DNA of 24,444 bases from Asterionellopsis glacialis (GCA_014885115.2 WKLE02003861.1:1-24444); one strand, 5' to 3'; positions 1-11,165 are shown, counted from the stretch's first letter. Translations and numbers: made by a program. The notes: a model not told the origin generated them from the sequence alone.

Positions 1-1495
1 AGGACCAAAATAAAAATTTGATTAAACAGATTGCTCTAATGTACCAGTCCTACAGTCTCGTCACGGACCAACAACCGTGCATCGGTAATCGGTACCGTAG
101 TATATAATATGTCTAGACTGGACTAGTCTTGGAGATAATGGAAAATCCACCACCTCATCACTTGTCAGATAATGTAGTTGAGAGGAGGATAGTTTTCTTT
201 TTAGAATTTTCTCTCTCTAGAGGACTCAAGCAGAAAAACTTACTACACTACACAAGTATGACAATTTTTAGTGATACTAACTATATCTTCTTTCTTCTGC
301 ATCTCTCCTCTCGGTGTCTACGTAGAGTATAATGAGGCGCACACTGCAGCACAAAACATCTTAGTTTAATCTTATCTGTGATTAATACTTACTAGTAAAT
401 ATATATATAACAAAGTACTAACTGGTGCTATATTTGATTTGACAACCAAGACCAATGGCAATGATATATTTAATTTTTAAAAAGGATCATTCAAGAAGGT
501 TGGAAAGACGATCTCCTGTCTTTCACAAGAATCAATACTTGGGCTTAAACCCTTCAAGAGAGATCAAACTAAATTTTGATCACTTTTTATTTGGAAAAAA
601 GTTCAAAAGAGGAATTCTTTTTACTCCATATCTTTTTGTCTCTGGAACCTCAAATAAATGGAGTGTGTTTGTGTATTACCAGAGTATGATGCTCGTTTTC
701 CTCGTTTTTTGTAACCACAAGTTATAGGGATATCTCAATCCCTATTGGAGTCCCAAAAGAAGAAACACCAGATTTCACAATCTTCCACACCGACCGCACC
801 CAAAGAAGAATGTTTCCCAGCTACTGTTACTGTGCATTCTTCGTTTTCTGTAGATCGTAGATTCGTAAAGCAATATGATTGGTTCAAGAATAAGTCTTAT
901 TTCGGTAGTACTGTAGTAGAAAAAGAAAAATATTCGATTGTTAGGAACTAGCACAAAAGCTACTGTACCGGAACTGACTGTATCAAATAATAGCTTCAAC
1001 TTGTACCTTATAGAAGCAACTACATACTGGATATGATGTACAGATGACAGTATGGAGGTGATAAAAAATCTGATAGTTAAGTACTTATTTATGATAGAAA
1101 GAAGGGGTATTATTTGGAGATTGAAGAATCAGAAAAATTAGTACTTGCGTACCTTTGTACCGTACAGAATTCTTGTCTTTCGTCGGACAATTATTATCTG
1201 ATTAAAAAAGGAAGTTAAAATACCTCTCGACTATCTACTTTTGAGTACCTGGTAAGAGTGCCAAATACTTTGTCCTTAAGTGTCTCTGTAGTACACCAGC
1301 AGCTACAATAAGGTACCTGTATTTTCGCCATTTACTACATAATTCCATATCTTTTCTGATGAATACTGTATCATCAGAAATCCGAAAAAAAGAACTAGCA
1401 GGTATGGCGGATCTAAAACATGAAAGGCAATAAGATCCGAGAAACACTTATATAACTTCAGCTGCCAAAAATCACAAATAACGATATCTTTAAGT
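1..1495. other. Intergenic region, no supported gene
   Basis: This stretch is AT-rich with scattered CpG. It has only short open frames (at most 90 codons) of low-complexity composition with no recognisable domain. GTAC-containing words are frequent, and one TACCTGGTA palindrome lies at 1246-1254. I see no RNA gene or mobile-element protein. Confidence 0.6.
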
Positions 1496-1554
1496 ACCAT
1501 AGTACAAACATACTATACAGGTACTCTACCTGTCTAGTATGTTTGTACTATGGT
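1496..1554. repeat. Near-perfect inverted repeat, 28-bp arms, 3-nt loop
   Basis: The left arm (1496-1523) and right arm (1527-1554) are reverse complements with a single mismatch (T on the left against the complement of C on the right). They are separated only by the trinucleotide CTC. Outer ends read ACCATAGTAC and GTACTATGGT. A transcript of either strand would fold into a long stem. It could be a small-RNA precursor, a miniature-element remnant or a replication-derived snapback. I see no flanking target-site duplication that would settle it. Confidence 0.9.
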
Positions 1555-2048
1555 CTTTGAGAAGCTAGTCCCGGTTGGCCAGGCAGGTGGGTACAGTAAT
1601 AATTGGAAAATTGAATCGTATCTATCTACATACGTTTATACTCCTTATTTTTTAAACTGGGATGTACCAGGTAAGTTCTGTATCTGCTGCTACGACATCA
1701 AAAATCAAATGATCGTGAAAAATCAATCCAATAACAGTTTACACAGAACCTGTTTCGAAGTCAGTATTTCTTGTATTGGCTGTAAAAATTGTATTTATTA
1801 GGATTCACGTAGAGTTTTGCACACTATCCCTATATTAAAAAAAAATCAATAGTCCATGCTAAAAAAATATATTCTGTGCGATCACAGAAACTATGGATAC
1901 AGGTACCAGGTAGATTACGTTCGTTTTGTTTTTTTTTTACCTGGTATTTACTATGTGTAAATATTACGGAGTATACAAGTGGTAATTTTCATTTTTCGGA
2001 ATTCGATCTAAGTACAAACCCATACCTGGTAAACTTGTCGCCCAAGAC
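1555..2048. other. Intergenic region with TACCWGGTA palindromes
   Basis: No supported gene. Four copies of the 9-nt palindrome TACC(A/T)GGTA lie at 1665-1673, 1904-1912, 1938-1946 and 2023-2031. Poly-A and poly-T tracts occur at 1835-1845 and 1928-1938. It may be part of the upstream region of the LRR gene that starts at 2297. Confidence 0.55.
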
Positions 2049-2214
2049 GAATTCGCGGAAAAGCAACCCCTATTACTTCAGACTCGTTTGTCTCATTAGA
2101 CAAAACTCAGATCGATTTGTCTCTTGGGACTTGAATTCGCGGAAAAGCAAACCCAATTACTTCAGACTCGTTTATCTCATTAGATAAAACTCAGATCGAT
2201 TTGTCTCTTGGGAC
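2049..2214 (+). repeat. Tandem direct repeat, 84-nt period, two copies, each with a hairpin
   Basis: Copy 1 (2049-2130) and copy 2 (2133-2214) both begin GAATTCGCGGAAAAGCAA and both end TTTGTCTCTTGGGAC. They differ at only a few positions. Each holds a 7-bp hairpin with a CATT loop: TTTGTCT/AGACAAA in copy 1 and TTTATCT/AGATAAA in copy 2, so the one base pair that differs has changed on both sides. The pair ends about 80 nt before the LRR start codon, so it lies in the promoter or 5' leader of that gene. Confidence 0.9.
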
Positions 2215-2296
2215 AGCATCGTCGTCGTAGGGAAATCGTACATATCAAGAAGCTCAGCAGCACTGCGATCTATCGAGAACAAACACAAGAAACAGC

Positions 2297-5200
2297 ATGA
2301 CGAAACAGGATACAGAACCTTCCACTTCTGACAATGGTGAAAACCAGACGGATACGGCAGGCACCACTCAAGATAATCCAAGCACCACGGATGAAGTTGA
2401 ACAACAAGAACAATATAGTGGTCCCCAAACGCTTGATCCCGAGAAACTTGTGCTTCATGTGATGGTTGAGTCATCTGGTCCCCTCGTTTCAGCTTCAAGA
2501 GAAAGTGCAGTCATGTCTCCGTCTTTGGGTGTGCATGCATCAAAGACGGCACCCACTGCAACGGTTTCTCAACAAGAAACTTCCACCCAAGACGTTGCTG
2601 CAACGGAGCCTTCTACGTCTTCTACGAGAGAAACCAAGAAGGATGCTCCGGATATGTGGGATTCCGCTGCTCCTACTTATGTGTCTGCCGAAAGCGACAT
2701 TGAGGGTGGTCATGTTAATCCACCTGAATTACATCGTGAAAGTAGTGATCAAGTTGCACCTGGTGCTATTGCTGTACGTGGTGTAGGATATGCGGAAGCT
2801 ACGAATGGCGCGGGTGATGAAATAGATTCCTTGGTAGATTCAGCAACTGTTCAAAGTGAACGTCAACTTGATCATGGAATTGCTTCAGGCTCCAATTCCA
2901 ACGGTAATTCTTCCAATGGTGCTACAGGTGGTTCACCCCCAGAGGGGGAACATTTAATTCAAGCCACAGCTGTGGATGATAAAACTGTCCAAGAAGCAGA
3001 AGCCGTATCTGAAAAGACAATTTTAAAACGAAGAATGATTCCTGCAGGGATTGTGATTGTGTGCATTATCATTATTGTTGTACTTTCTGTCAAACTTACA
3101 CAGAATACCCCCAACAGTGTCAGGGGCGTGACCTCTTCGTTCCCCACAATGGACCCATCTGTCATTCCAACAGGAGTTCCAACCGTATCACCCTCCATAA
3201 GTCCTACAGTTGCGTTACAAGCCACATTGGAAGTCCTTGCACAAGATATACACAACATTAGTTTAGCACAGGCCTTTGACGATGAAACTTCACCCGAATA
3301 CGCAGCCCTTCAGTGGATGGCAGGAGATGATTCAAGTTATAATTCTAACTTGTCTACCAATCGATTGTTACAACGCTTTGTTCTTGCAACAGTATATTTT
3401 GGTTCAGGTGGCGATACAGGATTTTGGACCAAGACGGATGGATGGTTAGACCAAACTGATGAATGTACGTGGTACACATCCCATGAGGAAGACTTTGCAG
3501 AAATAACTTTTTGTGATGAAGATACAAGTGAATATCAAATTTTAGACCTTTCAAGGAATGGATTAGAAGGGACAATAGCCAAAGTGATACTCCTCTTGAC
3601 GAAGTTGCGGATTTTGAACTTTTCGAAGAACAATATAGTAGGTACAATCCCAACAGAAATAACACAAATGTCAACTCTCGAAAGATTGGAGTTGGATGGA
3701 AATGCTCTCACTGGGACTATACCCCCAAAAGTTGCTGAGTTGCCGATCTATTTCTTATATTTAAATGACAACAAATTAGAAGGTGCTATCCCTACTGAAA
3801 TTGGATTACTAGAGACTAGCGGAAGGCGACTTCATTTGAATGGTAATGCATTGAATGGACCTATTCCTTCTGAATTAGGACAAATAAGCTTGTTGACGGA
3901 TTTAAAACTATCCAATAATTTTCTAAGTGGTACTGTGCCCTCTGAAATTGGGCAATCACGATTCTTGGCAAATTTGGAAGCTAGCTACAACTTCTTGACG
4001 GGACAATTACCAACAGAAATCGCATCCTTTCGCAGTTTAACCAATTTAGATTTGGAGTATAATTCATTCTCTGGTGTATTACCCCTTGAAGGTATGGATA
4101 GTAATGGATTGCGCGAATTAACATACTTGAATATTGCTCCCGCCTATGGTGGTCCTACCATGACTGGATCCATTCCTACGGAACTAGGATTCTTGACGAA
4201 ATTAGAAACATTCATCGGAAATTACAACATGTTTTCAGGAAGCCTCCCATCCGAAATTGGTCGATTAACGAATCTGGGTAAGTCGATTGAGTGTTTGTTT
4301 AGCCTTTTGGTCGTGACGAAACAAGCAGGGGACTTTCTTTTTCGTTTCGTGTTGGTGAGTTGAAAGAACTGTACTGTACTATACTGCATCAATTAACATG
4401 ATTGTTTCCTTTGATTATTTTCAGAATCTTTTCAGCTAATTTTCTCATATAATTTGAGTGGTGCTATCCCAACGGAGTTTGGGCTTTTGAAAGATCTCCG
4501 TAAGTTCTCAACATTCATTGGCAACGTGTATCCAGTCAAGAATTTTATTTCAAGACACACGCCTTGGAAACTCATCCGTTTTTATTGTATTTATTTACTT
4601 CGGGGGGTGGGGCGGTGGATTGTTTGCTTTTGCTTTCTTGTAATATTGAATCCAACACAGGGGAATTCATTTTACTTTATAACTCACATACATCTAGTAT
4701 TCCTACAGAGATTGGAGGTTTGACAAGCCTTGAAATTTTTGAAATGAGTGGTAATGTTTTTAATGGCACCATGCCTTCTGAAATGGGTCTACTTACACTT
4801 CTGACTGGCCTGTATTTAAAAACCAACCAGCTTACAGGAACTTTCCCCACAGAGTTTGGAAGATTAGAAAGTATGGTTTTTCTTGAACTTCGTGGAAACA
4901 TGCTATCAGGTGCTATCCCTTCCGAGATTGGTTTAATGAAAGACCTCGGTTCTCTATTTATAACAACGAACAAATTTAATTCGACGATACCGTCTGAGAT
5001 TGCATCTTTGGATAATTTGGTCACTATGAGAATGGGAAAGAATAATTTTCAAAGTCCAATTCCAACGGAAATCTTCAGTATGACCAATGTTGATGGTTTT
5101 TTTTTGGATGACAATAATTTCACTGGAACCATACCCACTGAGATTGGTCTTCTCGCTGGTACAACTTTCGTGTTTATTCAGGATAATAAATTCACAGGGT

Positions 5201-5511
5201 CGATTCCATCCGAAATTGGTAAATTCGAACAAAATACAAAACTTTCATTGTCACTTCATAATAATGAATTGACTGGTACATTGCCAAGCGAGATGGGTTT
5301 GTTGACTGGCATGCAGTACTTTGCCATACACGACACCGATCTTGTAGGACCAATTCCTGATATTTACTGTTCTCTTGAACCACAATATTTCCTATTTGAT
5401 TGTGAAAATCATACGGTTGAATGTTGGGATGACATTTGTGTGGATGAAGAAATAAGTGTTGCGCGGAAACAATTTGCTAAAAGTATGGAATTCGATTTGG
5501 AAAACAAGTAA
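2297..5511 (+). CDS. Single-pass transmembrane protein with plant-type LRR ectodomain (3 exons)
   Basis: The coding sequence is join(2297..4277, 4425..4499, 4661..5511), encoding 968 residues. Introns at 4278-4424 (147 nt) and 4500-4660 (161 nt) start GTAAGT and end CAG; joining restores the LRR pattern across both junctions. Residues 1-244 are polar and Ser/Thr/Glu-rich with no signal peptide. Basic residues (KRR) precede a hydrophobic segment at about 248-270, predicting N-in/C-out topology. A Pro/Ser/Thr linker and an LRR-capping region with Trp and Cys residues (FWTKTDGW, CTW, TFC) follow. About 21 repeats of the LxxLxxLxLxxNxLxGxIP type, often with PTEIG or PSEIG, then run to a Cys-rich C-terminal cap (YC, DC, EC, IC). 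This is the GxIP class of plant LRR receptors, but with no kinase. Recognition or adhesion at the cell surface or an endomembrane is inferred; the ligand is unknown. Confidence 0.9.
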
Positions 5512-5837
5512 GAGCAGCAGGCACCACAGTTCTATTTGCGCCATACCTACTTAGAATAAATCAGTTAGTTATAGTACTGTTCAAAGTTTTGAAGACATAA
5601 TTCATTATATTTATTCTTCAATGTTGTTCTGTTTTACAATCTCGATATTTTTAGGAAAGTCAATATCATAGTTATAAACTTGATTCTTGGAAATGACAGA
5701 TACACGTAGCCAATCTTAAGTGTGGTCTAGAGCTTTACCGTGTCAAAGTGTCCGGTGGTAATGCACATGTACTCTCCGTAAAATCATCCTGCCATGGTAA
5801 AAAGACGCAAGTGAACACTTTTTAACTGCTCCCAAGA
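5512..5837. other. Convergent intergenic spacer
   Basis: This 326-nt spacer separates the stop codons of the plus-strand LRR gene and the minus-strand AAA+ gene. It should contain both 3' ends. It is AT-rich, with AATAAA-like words near 5555 on the plus strand. I see no gene or notable repeat in it. Confidence 0.6.
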
Positions 5838-8800
5838 CTACGATGCAAAACTTTTTTTGAGTTGCTCGTTAGAGACAAAATGACCTCCTCCACCGCATCT
5901 CCAGCCACCACCACATTTGAACCAGTTGAAGCCCATGGGGCAAGGATTTAATTGGTGAAGCTTCTCCTTAATTTCCTTCCGCTCTCTTTCTTCCTTTTTA
6001 ATCAAATCTAACGCATCTTGTAGCTGCTTTTCTTCCTTTCGGAGCCTTTCAATTTCACGCTTGAGTTCCCTCTTTTTCTCTTCTTCTTTTGTAATTTCTA
6101 GGTCTCGCTCCTTGACAGCTTGCTGGCCCTTGGTGTTCTGCAAGTAAATCATCAAATCTTGCAATTCCTCCTCTGCGTCGAGCTCAGCTTCTTTTGCACG
6201 GACAAGGTCCTCCCAGATCTCATCACTAACTCCATCATCTCGTTCATCATCTGTACTTACTGATGACAAGTCGTTATTTTCCTTTTCATTCGGGTGTGAT
6301 TTCTCTTTCCCTCTTGTCTTCAATGATGGTGGGTCCTTCTGATCAGGTGGGCCAAATTGCATTGGTGGGTCGTCAACTTGAGGAAATCCGCTTCTCCTTT
6401 GTGTAGACATGTAGCTTCGGCTTTCAATCAATTTTTCAACTGTTTTGCGGACGTCACTCAGTTTAATCATTCGCTGAACTTCATCGCCTGCACTCGACAT
6501 CCTAACTGCCCTTTCTTGCTTTGTTTCGCCCCAAAGCTTCATAACGTCTCTTCCATTACCCCAACCCGAAAGTAACCTTAATTTGGAGCATGACTCTCTA
6601 ACCAAGTCTTCAACGCCGCATTCCAATACAAATCCTTCTTTTCTGGCACTGTCACGGAAGCACGACGTGCAATCATTAGTGTCCCAGTCCAGAAAATCGA
6701 ACTGGCGGTTAAAACGACTTTTTAAGCCGGAGTTTGCTTTAAGCATATCGTTCATTTCGTTCTTGTACCCGGCCAAAATAATGACAACATCTTGAAACTC
6801 TGTCGAAGTCATAGCCGCAACAAGAGTGTCACAGGCTTCTGATGAAAAATGACCCTTACCCAGATTGTACGCTTCGTCGATGAACAAAACACCGCCTTTG
6901 GCGTCCTTTAAGGTGTCGTTGACTCTTTTCTTTGTGTGACCAATGTACTCTCCCGTGAGGTCAAGAGCAGATGTCTCAACTAATTTGTCAGATGAGATCA
7001 AGCCAAGACCGTACAGAATCTGGGCGACGACTCGCGCCACAGTAGTCTTACCAGTTCCGGGTGAACCGACGAAAACAAAATGACCAACAGAAGGAGATTC
7101 GTCACCTTCCCTTTGGGCCACTTTGTGGGCGGATTGCATCTTCACAAGTTGATTCCTTATTTCTTCCATTCTGTATAGATCATCAAGCAGCTTTATGGGA
7201 TCCTCTGCTTTGGCTCCTCTACTACTTCCTGCGTCTTCAATGTCACACTCATCCAGCTTCAAGGCAGAAGTATCATTTTCTGCCTTTCGGTTCATGCCTT
7301 TTTGAATAGCATTTCTGACTAATTGTTCAACCGCTCCAGCATTGCCAAAGTTGGACTGCTTTTTGCTAATCTCTAGGACTTCTAGTGCTTTCTCTTGAAA
7401 TCCAACTGATGCTTCTACCTTTTTTGCTTGAAGATCTAATCTTAAAATATCAAGGAGCTCGTGTTCATTATAGTCATCAAAATAGAAGGCGTACTCCTTG
7501 GGAAAACGTCGGGCAAGTCCAGGATTTTGTTCACGCAACATTTGAAGCATTTGGTCTTCGTAACCTAAAAGTAGCACGGCCATGTCATCACTCGGGCTTC
7601 CTTGAACTTTTTCCACTAACGTGTCAAGAACTTGCTTTCCGTATAGACTGTCGTTCAAGGCATAAGCTTCGTCAATAATCAGTACCTTTCCCTTTGCTTG
7701 CTCAAGCAAGGAGACAGTTTTTTTCTGACTCTCACCGATGTATTGCCCAATAAAGTCACTTGCGGTTTTCTGGAGTACTTCACCAACACTAAGAAACCCC
7801 AGCTGCTTCAAGAGTCTTCCATATAGCTTTGCACATGTAGTTTTCCCCGTGCCAGGGTTTCCAAGGAAGAGCCTATTGAAGCTGATATCAATCTGCGGCT
7901 CTCCTTTTAGCTCCCGGCGATAATTTCGAGAACAAACGGAAATGAGCTCTTCAAAAGCCGCCTTTACACGTGACCAGCCTATTTTCCTATCGACTTCTTT
8001 TTTAATTTCGAACAACTTCGAATTGTTCGTTGGGTCGTCACCCAACACATCGATGATAGCGATTTCGGTCGATTCTCTAGAAAGTGCTGCGTCTCGAGCT
8101 GCTTCAAGCTTTTTTCGTACCTCTCGCGCGTTACCAAATCCTTTTTTGCCAGATCCTTTGACTATACGGTTTACGGCAATTTTAGAAACATTTTCGGCTT
8201 CGGAGAGTTTCATAGCCTTCAGTGTTCCATTCCATATCTCGACGAGCTCGTCCTGATCGTAGTCATCAAATTGAATCTCGACAAATCTGCTTCGAAGACC
8301 TGGATTGTAGGAGAAAAATTTCTTTTGAAAATCATCTTCGTACCCAGCTAAGATTATTGATGTTTTATCACGCATGTTTTCACTCACAGTCAGCAGTACG
8401 TTTACGATAGGCTTTCCGGTCGAGTCTGAAACTGGGTCTAAATCGTATGCTTCGTCTATGAAAAGCACTCCACCTTCTGCCTTCCCCACGAGTTTTCTGA
8501 ATTCGGCGCTTCCTTTGTCTTTTGCTTCCTGTGCACTTATCTCCTCGAAGCCTGGGCGTATACGAATACCGGCATCGTGCAAAATGCGAGCAAAGAGGCG
8601 AGCAACTGTTGTTTTCCCTGTTAATACGCAGAAAAGGTGATGTGAGAAGAATAGACCAAGCGCGCTAAAGGTCACAATGATTCAAAAAGTCGCACCTGTT
8701 CCTGGATTGCCTAGGAATATGTAATTGCTTATTATTGGGTTTGCTTTTTGGAATTCGACATTTAATAAGCTTCTCTGAATTGCACTTTTGTATATCTGTG

Positions 8801-10568
8801 CAGCTTTCAGCTTGACCTTTCTCAACCCAATTAAATCGAACAGTGCCTCCATCGCCGATGATCGCGTTTCGTTGGGATATTTTTGCTTGAGGTCGTTCCA
8901 TATCTGCTCAGCTGAATCAACTTTTGGATTGGCTTCAGTGCCTACATCGCTTTCTTCGTCGGAGTCACGATTGATTTGAAGAATTTCGTCGTCAGAAAGT
9001 AGATTGATACCATCTGGAAACAAGTGGACGAACGTTTGAAGCAGCGGAGTAGCATACTGCGCGTCAAGTCTGGCTGTCACTAACAGTGTTAGCGGATGAA
9101 TAGGTTCAGATATATCAGTGTTAGAAAGGTAGCGTTCTAAGTAAGTTTTCGCAAATTCGACATCATAGGACAAATATTCGGCGGCAAGCAACAAATCAAG
9201 GAGTGGAAAAGCATCATAAAGCTCTTGTAGCTGTTTTATCCTTTTTTTTCCGTGAAATGGACGCGAGTTTGAATCGAAGAAAGTCATCTTTGACATCAGC
9301 TCTCTCTGGACATCACTGGGGATCTTCATTGAAGGGTCCAAAGTGCCGGGAGTCCAGTCATTTTCCACGTTCCTACCATTAAGGGGTGAAACCGAACCCG
9401 GGCCTAGATTAATGATTTTGTTTATTTGGAAGCCTTCTTGGTCAAGTGAGTCCTCTTCTGTGCAATTAGTTACACAAGGCCAGATCTGGACACCTTCGGG
9501 TGGTGCTTGACGTTCCACCTGTCGTGAGCCAACTTCAAAAGAGGCAGTAGAAGGGAATGCTCTGATCATTGCTTCAAGATGATTCCGTTCCAGTTTAAGT
9601 TTCTTTATGGCTATCAACCTGGATTTTCCCCACACTATAAAACTTCTTCTTTCCTGCTCGCAAATCGATATTGAATCATACCCTTCATAACAAGACTGTT
9701 CGCAGAACTTTTTTTTTTCCTTATTTTTCTTTGATAATGAAGAACTCCTTTCTTTTGTATTACAGAGAGATACATACCCAACCAGTACCGTCAGAGGTTT
9801 TATTAGCGATTTATTGTTCTCAAGTAAGCTCGATATGTTTTCCAATGAGAACTCCTTAACAATTGTTCCCATGTAAAAAAAATTTTTTGCGAATAATCGA
9901 TGGTCAAAAAAAGTTGCTTTTGAATTTCTAGGCTCAAGGACTTTGAAACATGGTAACCGTCGATGCTGGAAGAGAAGACAATTTAAGGGGTCCTCTTTGC
10001 TAAATTGCGAATCTATGGCGGATTCAACAATACTCTTTTCTTCCTCGTAAAAATCGTCCAAAAATTTGTTGCTGTTACAATCATGAATGCATTCCGCTGG
10101 AATCATATTTAAACATAAATCGATATTGCTAGTGTCCAGAATCGGAGGGTTCCGAACTCCTTCCAGCAGTGCGTCTTCGTAACATGTCGGGCATTCTGTC
10201 GGTACACCTTTAGAACATTGGTCGAGATCAAAAGTGTGCTTTTCTTCGGGGCAAATCCACTTCAAGGTCTGGTCACAGGAAGCCGGGTCATTCATGCTGC
10301 AAGGCACCGACACTTCATTCGAACAAACCGAGTAATTCCAGCATTTTATTCTCTTTTTTTCAGCACAAGGAACACCAAGCTTACCATTTTTCAATAGTGC
10401 GGATTCGTGGCAAGTCAATTTTGTTTGGTGTCCACAATCTAGAGAAACAGGCACCTTAACGCTGCACTTCACCTTAGGTTTTGAAATAAATTTGAGGAAG
10501 TCGGAACATGGCACTTTAATTTGATGACCACATTCAAGCTCCCAGTAGAGCGATTCGCTGCACGATGA
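5838..10568 (-). CDS. Large protein with Cys/His-rich N-terminus and three CbxX/CfxQ-type AAA+ modules (5' incomplete)
   Basis: The coding sequence is complement(join(5838..8617, 8696..10568)). The 78-nt intron splits the first Walker A: joining gives GNPGTGKTTVAR. Numbering from the codon at 10514: a Cys/His-rich region at 1-130, with CGHQ repeats resembling NF-X1-type zinc fingers; an unassigned region to about 545; AAA1 with Walker A at 602-609 and FIDEAY near 661; AAA2 with Walker A at 859-866 and IIDEAY; AAA3 with Walker A at 1124-1131 and FIDEAY. Candidate arginine fingers are NPGLRSRF, NPGLARRF and NSGLKSRF. A charged coiled coil and a Cys/Gly-rich tail (GGGWRCGGGGHFVS) end the protein. 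All three ATPase sites look intact, so a hexameric or pseudo-hexameric remodelling ATPase is likely; the substrate is unknown. It is far larger than the plastid Rubisco activase CbbX of the same family. The frame stays open back to a TAG at 10569-10571 and has no upstream ATG, so a 5' exon is missing. Confidence 0.85.
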
Positions 10569-10571
10569 CTA

Positions 10572-10839
10572 CACTGTGCAGTACCATGATGTACAATGGT
10601 TACGAGGTTACTGTGTTACATTACCAGAATACTAAAAAGAATCCAACCAATCATGTTTGTTAGACATATTAACTTACTTAACGACAAATAAAATCATTTA
10701 CATGCCCATCCACCCATATAACCCTGCAGAATTTCTCCCATGGTGATCCTAAAAAAAGAAATTACTCCTAGGATACTACACGCGTGCCTTGTACCAGGTA
10801 TGGGAGCAAGCCAAGACCTTTTAGGGGACCTGGCGGTGC
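10572..10839. other. Spacer between the AAA+ gene and the tRNA
   Basis: This should hold the upstream exon or promoter of the AAA+ gene, but I found no splice-compatible ATG exon. A GTAAGT-like donor on the minus strand lies near 10670 (plus strand ACTTAC), but the short ATG frame before it has the wrong phase for either possible acceptor (before 10568 or before 10557). One TACCAGGTA palindrome is at 10792-10800. Confidence 0.5.
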
Positions 10840-10844
10840 AAAAA
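10840..10844 (-). terminator. RNA polymerase III T5 terminator of tRNA-Leu
   Basis: Five T on the minus strand begin 8 nt past the tRNA 3' end. This is the usual spacing and form of a Pol III terminator. The call rests on that position. Confidence 0.75.
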
Positions 10845-10852
10845 TTGATGCC

Positions 10853-10934
10853 TGACATCGCGGGGATTTGAACCCCGGAGTACGAATACATTCGAACTTG
10901 AGTCGAACCCCTTAGACCGCTCGGGCACGATGTN
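10853..10934 (-). tRNA. tRNA-Leu, anticodon CAA
   Basis: Read on the minus strand, it folds as a class II tRNA of 82 nt. The acceptor stem is (G)ACATCG/CGATGTC with discriminator A at 10853. It is followed by TG, a D-arm CCC-GAGCGGTCTAAG-GGG, an anticodon stem TTCGA/TCGAA with loop CTCAAGT (anticodon CAA at 10898-10900), a long variable arm GTA-TTCG-TAC, and a T-arm CGGGG-TTCAAAT-CCCCG. The internal B box GGTTCAAATCC is at 10864-10874. The anticodon, long variable arm and A discriminator together indicate leucine (UUG codon). The 5'-terminal G would sit at 10934, the first N of the gap, and is inferred from pairing. No intron is seen, and CCA is not encoded. Confidence 0.95.
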
Positions 10935-11165
10935 NNNNNNNNNNNNNNNNNNNNNNNNNNNNNNNNNNNNNNNNNNNNNNNNNNNNNNNNNNNNNNNNNN
11001 NNNNNNNNNNNNNNNNNNNNNNNNNNNNNNNNNNNNNNNNNNNNNNNNNNNNNNNNNNNNNNNNNNNNNNNNNNNNNNNNNNNNNNNNNNNNNNNNNNNN
11101 NNNNNNNNNNNNNNNNNNNNNNNNNNNNNNNNNNNNNNNNNNNNNNNNNNNNNNNNNNNNNNNNN
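10934..11165. other. Assembly gap (232 N)
   Basis: This is an unresolved run of N. It starts inside the tRNA's first base and ends four bases before an 11-nt G run (11170-11180), which is a likely cause of the break. Scaffolding across it may or may not be correct. Confidence 0.99.

Noticed and set aside
455..727. 90-codon open frame on the plus strand
   Set aside because: It has low-complexity composition rich in Phe, Lys and Leu, no domain and no similar neighbour. Such lengths arise by chance in AT-rich intergenic DNA.
1550..1801. 83-codon open frame starting inside the hairpin's right arm
   Set aside because: There is no recognisable domain, and its start codon is part of the inverted repeat. 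It is better explained as chance.
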